Assembly: GCA_946629205.1 (NCBI GenBank)
Contig: CAMOXP010000043.1
Coordinates: forward strand, 1 to 8,990
Reading direction: 5' to 3'
DNA: 8,990 bases
Source of the DNA: an uncultured Bacillota bacterium
Lineage (GTDB): Bacteria; Bacillota; Clostridia; Peptostreptococcales; Anaerovoracaceae
Shown: piece after piece, positions 5,709-8,990 of the stretch
How positions within the stretch are numbered: position 1 is the first letter of the stretch
Layout of the letters: each line of letters begins with the position of its first letter
Made by a program: the position numbers and the translations under genes
The notes under the pieces: model-generated
The model's database searches: none
Told to the model about the DNA's origin: nothing
Seen by the model: only the letters and a program-made list of their open reading frames with translations

Positions 5709-6422
5709 ATGAAAAAATTCAGATTAGAACAGGATTTCCTGGAACTGTTCCCTCAGGCGCAGATTGGGATCCTGGTATGCAACGGCATCGACAACCATGA
5801 AAAAGACGAAAATAAATATGTAAGCTGGCTGCGGGAGTGCGAAGAGATCTCAAAGCAGTACACGGAGAACCCGGAGTTTACGTCGAATCCGGTCATCCGG
5901 GGATGGCGGGACGCATTCTATAAGTTCAAGACGAAGAAGGGCGCGCGCTGCTCCATCGAAGCTCTGCTCAAGCGTGTGGCCAAAGGCAATCAGATCGGAA
6001 CGATCATTCCGTTGGTGGATATCTACAACGGCATCTCGCTGAAGTACGGCGTGCCGATCGGCGGAGAGGACATCGATAAGTTCGAGGGCGACATGCGCCT
6101 GACCATCGCAGAAGGCGGGGAAGACTTCGTGACCTACGGTGCAGGCGGCAAGAGCGAACCGCCAAGCCCGGGCGAAGTCATCTACCGTGACGACTTCGGC
6201 GCAGTCTGCCGCTGCTGGAACTGGCGGGAAGCGGAGCGCACCATGCTCACCGAAGACACCGTCAACGCATTTATGATCATCGAAGCGCACGACGCCGACA
6301 GCGCAGCCAACATCGACGCCGCCCTGGACGAACTGAAATCCATGATCGAAACGGAACTCGGCGGAACAGTAACGAAAGCGCTCGCGACAGCAACCCAGCC
6401 TGAAGTCGTCATCGCAGAGTAA
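5709..6422 (+). CDS. Stand-alone B3/B4 tRNA-binding domain protein (PheRS beta-related)
   Basis: 237 residues making up a free-standing B3/B4 domain, the module that in the beta subunit of phenylalanyl-tRNA synthetase holds the editing site for mischarged Tyr-tRNAPhe. Diagnostic stretches are GARCSIEALLKRVAKGN (78-94), IIPLVDIYNGISLKYGVPIGGED (99-121), the GDMRLTIAEGGEDF segment (127-140), and PGEVIYRDDFGAVCRCWNWREAERTMLTEDT (154-184). The stand-alone family is common in Firmicutes. Some members may act on aminoacyl-tRNA in trans, but the substrate here is unknown. AAGGAGG at 5696-5702 sets the start. It is monocistronic and divergent from the zinc-ribbon operon. The last seven codons (EVVIAE-stop) lie in a 20-bp sequence repeated just downstream, between two REP-like hairpins, so the gene's 3' end has been rearranged or duplicated. 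Confidence 0.88.
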   Translation: MKKFRLEQDFLELFPQAQIGILVCNGIDNHEKDENKYVSWLRECEEISKQYTENPEFTSNPVIRGWRDAFYKFKTKKGARCSIEALLKRVAKGNQIGTIIPLVDIYNGISLKYGVPIGGEDIDKFEGDMRLTIAEGGEDFVTYGAGGKSEPPSPGEVIYRDDFGAVCRCWNWREAERTMLTEDTVNAFMIIEAHDADSAANIDAALDELKSMIETELGGTVTKALATATQPEVVIAE

Positions 6423-6479
6423 AATGTGTCAAAGGGACGGTTCTTTTGACACACAGGCGGAAGTCGTCATCGCAGAGTA
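6402..6479. repeat. 20-bp direct repeat: gene tail duplicated 58 bp downstream
   Basis: The 20 bases from GAAGTCGTC to CAGAGTA at 6402-6421, encoding the last six residues of the B3/B4 protein and the start of its stop codon, recur exactly at 6460-6479. The two copies flank a 38-bp stretch that holds the first REP-like hairpin. The second copy is out of frame and noncoding. Confidence 0.9.
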
Positions 6480-6525
6480 GAAGCAAAGAAAAATGTGTCA
6501 AAAGAACCGTCCCTTTGACACATTT
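6422..6525. repeat. Pair of perfectly inverted 32-bp REP-like hairpin sequences
   Basis: The 32 bases at 6422-6453 are the exact reverse complement of 6494-6525. Each copy is itself a near-palindrome: TGTGTCAAA at one end, TTTGACACA at the other, and a GGGACGGTTC core. The arms flank a 40-nt spacer containing the duplicated gene tail. The sequence resembles the widespread TGTGTCA/GGGACGGTTC REP-like repeats of Firmicutes, which I recall as being associated with REP-type Y1 transposases. No transposase is present here. Lying between convergent genes, the structure may also act as a bidirectional terminator. Confidence 0.85.
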
Positions 6526-6555
6526 CCGGTCTTAGTTTTTGCTTATGCACGAAGG

Positions 6556-7125
6556 TTATTTCATCATGGAGAGCAGTGCGTTGAGGAGCTGTGATCCGTC
6601 AACGGATGGAGCCGGTGCTGGTTCCGGTTCCTGCTGCGGCTGTGCGCCGAACATGGACATGAGTCCGCCCAGGTCGAAACCGCCTGCCGGAGCTGCCTGT
6701 GCCTGCTGCTGTGTCTGTGCGCTTTCCGTTGCGGCGGAAAGTCCGCTCATGATGTACGGAGCGATGGTGCCGAGTACGTTCAGGACGTCACCAGCGTCAA
6801 CACCGGATTCTCTTGAGAGTTCATCAACAACCTGTTCCTGATCATCGCCCAGGATGTGGCCGATGATTTTCTGGCCGTCTTCGACGTCCGCGTCAGCGAT
6901 CTGTGATTCAACAGAGCCTCTGTTCTGGTGTGCGCCCAGAGCTCCGAAGAGTGAGGACAGACCTGACTGTGACTGGGAATTATTGGTCATGTACTTGATG
7001 ATCAGAGGCAGAGCCAGAATCAGCAGTTTCTTCAGATCGAGCTGGTTTACGCCAGTGTTATTGGAGAGCGCGCCCAGTGATTTGCCGCTCAGAAGTGATA
7101 ATAAAAGTACGGTAAGTAAATTCAT
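6556..7125 (-). CDS. DUF937 family protein
   Basis: 189-residue protein with a DUF937 (YidB-like) domain. The N-terminus is hydrophobic (MNLLTVLLLSLLSGKSLGAL, 1-20), with a second hydrophobic stretch, LLILALPLIIKYM (34-46). The DUF937 core is DADVEDGQKIIGHILGDDQEQVVDELSRESGVD (78-110), then VLNVLGTIAPYIMSGL (114-129). The C-terminal third is Gln/Pro/Ala/Gly-rich with GGLMSMFG (153-160) and ends in LLNALLSMM. Family function is not established. The start at 7125 follows GGAG and fits the family. An upstream in-frame ATG at 7272 would run back through the promoter and is rejected. Its own -10 (TATAAT, 7171-7166) lies about 40 nt upstream. It is convergent with the B3/B4 gene. Confidence 0.85.
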   Translation of the reverse strand: MNLLTVLLLSLLSGKSLGALSNNTGVNQLDLKKLLILALPLIIKYMTNNSQSQSGLSSLFGALGAHQNRGSVESQIADADVEDGQKIIGHILGDDQEQVVDELSRESGVDAGDVLNVLGTIAPYIMSGLSAATESAQTQQQAQAAPAGGFDLGGLMSMFGAQPQQEPEPAPAPSVDGSQLLNALLSMMK

Positions 7126-7165
7126 ATTCGTTCTCCTTCTCATAATGCGAGTGATATTTGCATTT

Positions 7166-7171
7166 ATTATA
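7166..7171 (-). promoter_or_regulatory. -10 element of the DUF937 gene
   Basis: TATAAT on the minus strand at 7171-7166. The -35 area, around 7189-7194, is T-rich and degenerate (TTTTTG). The position, about 40 nt before the start codon, is appropriate. Confidence 0.5.
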
Positions 7172-7194
7172 ACGCAAAAGCAATAAATCAAAAA

Positions 7195-7223
7195 GACAAA
7201 AATTGTCGTATTAATTGTCGTAT
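7195..7223. repeat. Tandem AATTGTCGTAT repeats between divergent promoters
   Basis: AATTGTCGTAT occurs at 7201-7211 and again at 7213-7223, a 12-bp period. The first copy overlaps a small dyad, GACAA-AAA-TTGTC (7195-7207). The cluster lies between the DUF937 promoter and the -10 of the 51-aa protein, where an operator would be expected. Confidence 0.6.
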
Positions 7224-7237
7224 AAAGAGCCTGAAGA

Positions 7238-7246
7238 TGGTATAAT
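7238..7246 (+). promoter_or_regulatory. Extended -10 promoter of the 51-aa membrane protein
   Basis: TGGTATAAT at 7238-7246. A TTGTCG at 7215-7220 could serve as a distant -35 (20-nt spacer). Transcription would start near 7253, about 46 nt before the start codon. Confidence 0.6.
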
Positions 7247-7298
7247 ACAAAAGCCGGAACGTCCGGCATCAAGAAAACGAGAAACGAAAGGTGATACT

Positions 7299-7454
7299 AT
7301 GAGCAGTAAGAAATACGCGAAGAACAACGATAAGAATAAGGGTTTTGAGTTCACGAGCTACTATTCCCCGGCGAAGGTATGGTTCGTCAGAATCATCGTA
7401 ATCCTGCTTTGCATCACGGTCGCGATCACACTGATCCCATCCGTGTTCTTCTAG
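7299..7454 (+). CDS. Small single-pass membrane protein (51 aa), function unknown
   Basis: Translation from ATG at 7299 gives 51 residues: a charged N-terminal half (MSSKKYAKNNDKNKGFEFTS, then YYSPAK) and one hydrophobic segment (about 27-48, VWFVRIIVILLCITVAITLIPSV) ending in FF. AAAGGTG lies just upstream at a workable distance. The reading frame stays open upstream to 7215, but that part overlaps the promoter, so the internal ATG is chosen. It has its own extended -10 promoter and a strong terminator, so it is a monocistronic expressed unit. The layout (basic cytoplasmic N-terminus, one helix, no extracellular domain) fits a small tail-anchored or regulatory membrane protein. No family is recognised. 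Confidence 0.7.
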   Translation: MSSKKYAKNNDKNKGFEFTSYYSPAKVWFVRIIVILLCITVAITLIPSVFF

Positions 7455-7473
7455 AAACTGAGAGACTAAAGTG

Positions 7474-7512
7474 CGGGAATGATTTTGCATGCAAATGATT
7501 CCCGTAATTTTT
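7474..7512 (+). terminator. Rho-independent terminator of the 51-aa protein gene
   Basis: CGGGAAT (7474-7480) pairs with ATTCCCG (7498-7504). After a G/G mismatch the stem continues with ATTT/AAAT around TGCATGC. It is followed by TAATTTTT. Confidence 0.85.
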
Positions 7513-7522
7513 CGCTTAATTT

Positions 7523-7549
7523 TTAGCACTCACCTCTTGACAGTGCTAA
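7523..7549 (+). promoter_or_regulatory. CIRCE operator (HrcA site) of hsp20
   Basis: TTAGCACTC (7523-7531), 9 nt, then CAGTGCTAA (7541-7549). This matches the CIRCE consensus TTAGCACTC-N9-GAGTGCTAA except one base (C for G at 7541). It overlaps the -35 of the hsp20 promoter, as expected for HrcA repression. An extra half-site, AGTGCTA, follows at 7555-7561, overlapping the -10. Confidence 0.9.
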
Positions 7550-7565
7550 CAAACAGTGCTATGAT
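7537..7565 (+). promoter_or_regulatory. hsp20 promoter, sigma-A type
   Basis: Consensus -35 TTGACA (7537-7542), 17-nt spacer, -10 TATGAT (7560-7565). Its -35 is embedded in the right half of CIRCE. The predicted start near 7572 gives a leader of about 80 nt before the Hsp20 start codon. Confidence 0.85.
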
Positions 7566-7650
7566 ATGTCCAGAACAAGGGAACAGAGAAAAACCGTTCT
7601 ATTGCTCAGAAGAAAATATAGACAGAATACACTGTAAAGGGGGAAGAAAA

Positions 7651-8106
7651 ATGTTATATCCAAGTATTTTTAACGACAACCTGTTTGATGATTTTATGGG
7701 GTTTGATTTCCCGAGATTCGTACCAGCCGGCAACGCCGAGAGAAAACTCTACGGGAAACAGTCACCGGCGATCATGAAGACCGACGTGCTGGAGCATGAA
7801 GATCACTACGAAGTGAACATCGACCTGCCTGGTTTCAAGAAGGAAGAAATCAGCCTGGAACTGAACAACGGCAACCTGACCGTCAGCACATCCAGAAACG
7901 TAAACGAAGAAGAAAAGAACGAAGAAGGCAAGGTCATCCGTCAGGAGCGTTACATGGGCGCAATGCAGAGAAGCTTCTATGTTGGCGAATACATCACAGA
8001 AGAAGACATCAAGGCCAAGTTCGAAGACGGCGTTCTGAAACTGTCCGTACCGAAGAAAGACGCGCCGAAGCCACCAGAAAAGAAGGTCATCGCGATTGAA
8101 GGATAA
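7651..8106 (+). CDS. hsp20: Hsp20/alpha-crystallin small heat-shock protein
   Basis: 151-residue ATP-independent holdase chaperone that binds unfolding cytoplasmic proteins. The N-terminal arm has the usual short Phe-rich segments (NDNLFDDFMGFDFPRF, 8-23). The alpha-crystallin domain spans about 41-135, with MKTDVLEHEDHYEVNIDLPGFKKEEISLEL (42-71) and FEDGVLKLSVPK (123-134), the hallmark GVLxLxxPK motif. The C-terminus ends KKVIAIEG, supplying the I-x-I oligomerisation motif (IAI). The start at 7651 is set by AAAGGGGG (about 7636-7643). An in-frame ATG at 7489 lies upstream of the promoter and is not used. A CIRCE site indicates HrcA repression, so expression should rise on heat shock. A hairpin terminator follows. 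Confidence 0.96.
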   Translation: MLYPSIFNDNLFDDFMGFDFPRFVPAGNAERKLYGKQSPAIMKTDVLEHEDHYEVNIDLPGFKKEEISLELNNGNLTVSTSRNVNEEEKNEEGKVIRQERYMGAMQRSFYVGEYITEEDIKAKFEDGVLKLSVPKKDAPKPPEKKVIAIEG

Positions 8107-8117
8107 GTCTGAGAGCC

Positions 8118-8165
8118 AAAAGGTATCACTATCATTGATCTGAAGAGCTTATTGGTGATACTTTT
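8118..8165 (+). terminator. Hairpin 1 after hsp20, probable terminator
   Basis: AAAAGGTATCAC (8118-8129) pairs with GTGATACTTTT (8155-8165), with one bulged G and a 25-nt loop. It begins 12 bp after the hsp20 stop. The T-run is only TTTT, so termination may be partial. This is the first of three hairpins sharing the GTATCAC core. Confidence 0.6.
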
Positions 8166-8193
8166 CACCAGAAGAGCGCAACAACAGAAGAAC

Positions 8194-8240
8194 AAGTATC
8201 ACGAAACGAGTTGTATTGACTCGAATCGTGATACTTTTTT
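8194..8240 (+). terminator. Hairpin 2, strong rho-independent terminator
   Basis: AAGTATCACGA (8194-8204) pairs with TCGTGATACTT (8226-8236). An inner CGAGT/ACTCG stem (8207-8211 with 8219-8223) closes a TGTATTG loop, and the outer stem runs into six Ts (8235-8240). It is either a backup terminator for hsp20 or the 3' end of a small RNA. Confidence 0.8.
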
Positions 8241-8279
8241 CGTTGACGCCCGTATCAAACGATGTTATTTAGGAAAAAC

Positions 8280-8316
8280 TATCACGATTTACCTGTTATA
8301 AATTAGAATCGTGATA
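8280..8316. repeat. Hairpin 3, inverted repeat at the upstream edge of the PLP-enzyme promoter
   Basis: TATCACGATT (8280-8289) and AATCGTGATA (8307-8316) form a perfect 10-bp inverted repeat with a 17-nt spacer. It abuts the -35 region of the next gene and is followed by CCTTTT. GAATCGTGATAC is shared exactly with hairpin 2 (8223-8234 and 8306-8317). It could be an operator, a terminator, or part of a repeat family. Confidence 0.6.
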
Positions 8317-8335
8317 CCTTTTGGGTTTCAAAAAA

Positions 8336-8344
8336 TGTTATAAT
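8336..8344 (+). promoter_or_regulatory. Extended -10 promoter of the PLP-enzyme gene
   Basis: TGTTATAAT at 8336-8344, with no good -35. The start near 8351 leaves a leader of about 38 nt, which consists largely of a tandem 12-bp repeat, GCAGAAATGACG (8350-8361 and 8363-8374). Confidence 0.65.
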
Positions 8345-8388
8345 GATTCGCAGAAATGACGGGCAGAAATGACGAAAGGAGAAACACA

Positions 8389-8990
8389 ATGTCAGTTACG
8401 ATGAATGGAGCAAAATCCATGCTCGCAGGCGTGTCGCGTGTGCCCCTCGGATTCTTCCCGACACCGCTGCACCGCCTGGAGAAGATGTCCGAGGAATTGG
8501 GCGTGAATCTGTGGATCAAACGTGACGATTTCACGGGAAGCAATCTCTTCGGAGGGAACAAGACGCGTAAGCTTGAGTTCCTGATCGGCAAAGCCCTCGA
8601 CGAGGGGGCCTCGGCTGTGATCACCTACGGCGCGACTCAGTCGAACCACGCCATGCAGACGGCCTGGGCTGCTGCGAAGAGCGGACTCAAACCGATTCTC
8701 TATCTGGCTGCGGTAGTCCCGCCTGACCCGGATGACTTCAAGGCCAACCTGCTTTTGGACGGCATTTACGGCGCCGAAATCCATGTAGTGGATCTGGAAG
8801 AGGGCGAGTCCTTCGAAGATGCCGAACGCCGCTCCTTCAAGATGGGCAAAGCCCACATCGCGCGTTTGGCCGACTCCGGTGTGATCTGTTATGACATCCC
8901 CATGGGCGGCGCCAATGAATACGGAAGCCTGGGTTATGTCAACGCGATGATCGAACTGGCAGAGCAGATGGACGCCGCAAGTGTCGGATT
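8389..8990 (+). CDS. D-cysteine desulfhydrase / ACC deaminase-family PLP enzyme (5' part)
   Basis: Fold-type II pyridoxal-phosphate enzyme that cleaves small amino acids: D-cysteine to pyruvate, H2S and ammonia, or 1-aminocyclopropane-1-carboxylate to 2-oxobutyrate and ammonia. Visible are FFPTPLHRLEKMSEELG (22-38), IKRDDFTGSNLFGGNKTRKLEF (43-64) with the likely Schiff-base Lys58 in GGNK, and GATQSNHAMQTA (81-92) with the Ser85-Asn86-His87 carboxylate-binding loop. The pattern fits D-cysteine desulfhydrase (DcyD) slightly better by context, but residues that separate it from ACC deaminase lie beyond the window. 200 complete codons are present, and family length is about 320-340. The start is fixed by AAAGGAG (8375-8381), 7 nt upstream. 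It has its own promoter behind hairpin 3. The window end truncates it. Confidence 0.88.
   Translation, partial: MSVTMNGAKSMLAGVSRVPLGFFPTPLHRLEKMSEELGVNLWIKRDDFTGSNLFGGNKTRKLEFLIGKALDEGASAVITYGATQSNHAMQTAWAAAKSGLKPILYLAAVVPPDPDDFKANLLLDGIYGAEIHVVDLEEGESFEDAERRSFKMGKAHIARLADSGVICYDIPMGGANEYGSLGYVNAMIELAEQMDAASVG

Noticed and set aside
6422..6525. CRISPR repeats
   Set aside because: There are only two copies, in inverted orientation, each self-palindromic with REP-like character. There is no spacer series and no cas gene.
7215..7298. Longer N-terminus of the 51-aa membrane protein
   Set aside because: The added segment contains the extended -10 promoter and predicted start region, and no initiating ribosome binding site is present there.

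Overview
The window looks like chromosomal DNA of an anaerobic Gram-positive (Firmicutes/Clostridia-type) bacterium. The evidence is strong AGGAGG-type ribosome binding sites, extended -10 promoters (TGnTATAAT), an HrcA/CIRCE heat-shock operator, a probable NiCo-type metal riboswitch, and a butyryl/4-hydroxybutyrate-type CoA-transferase. GC is moderate in genes and low between them. There is no phage, no intact transposase, no CRISPR, no rRNA and no tRNA. Most of it is ordinary housekeeping and accessory metabolism in short transcription units, many with their own promoter and terminator.

Layout. 58-879 (+) encodes an MscS-type mechanosensitive channel. Convergent to it, 947-1123 (-) encodes a 58-residue membrane protein with its own promoter. 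1219-1380 (+) holds a promoter, a structured leader resembling the NiCo/czcD metal riboswitch, and a rho-independent terminator, all in front of a 70-residue FeoA-domain protein (1430-1642). 1745-3094 (-) is a CoA-transferase of the acetyl-CoA hydrolase/transferase family. 5608-3309 (-) looks like a three-gene operon: a zinc-ribbon membrane protein with an acidic extracytoplasmic tail, a zinc-ribbon membrane protein with an XpaC-like domain, and an inositol-monophosphatase-family enzyme, ending at a clear terminator (3253-3288).

Divergent from that operon, 5709-6422 (+) is a stand-alone B3/B4-domain protein related to the PheRS beta-subunit editing module. It is followed by two exactly inverted copies of a 32-bp REP-like hairpin sequence and a 20-bp duplication of the gene's own 3' end. 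6556-7125 (-) is a DUF937 protein, divergent from a 51-residue membrane protein (7299-7454, +). 7523-8106 is a CIRCE-controlled Hsp20 small heat-shock gene. 8107-8388 holds three successive hairpins built on the same GTATCAC(GA) core. 8389 to the end is the 5' part of a D-cysteine desulfhydrase/ACC-deaminase-family PLP enzyme.

How the parts relate. The genes do not form one pathway. The best-supported regulatory logic is (i) metal-dependent readthrough of the terminator before the FeoA-like gene, (ii) HrcA repression of hsp20, and (iii) co-expression of the two zinc-ribbon membrane proteins with the IMPase. No wholly new multi-gene system is evident. The observations most worth a second look are the riboswitch/FeoA pairing, the inverted REP-like pair with its duplicated gene tail, and the repeated GTATCACGA hairpins.
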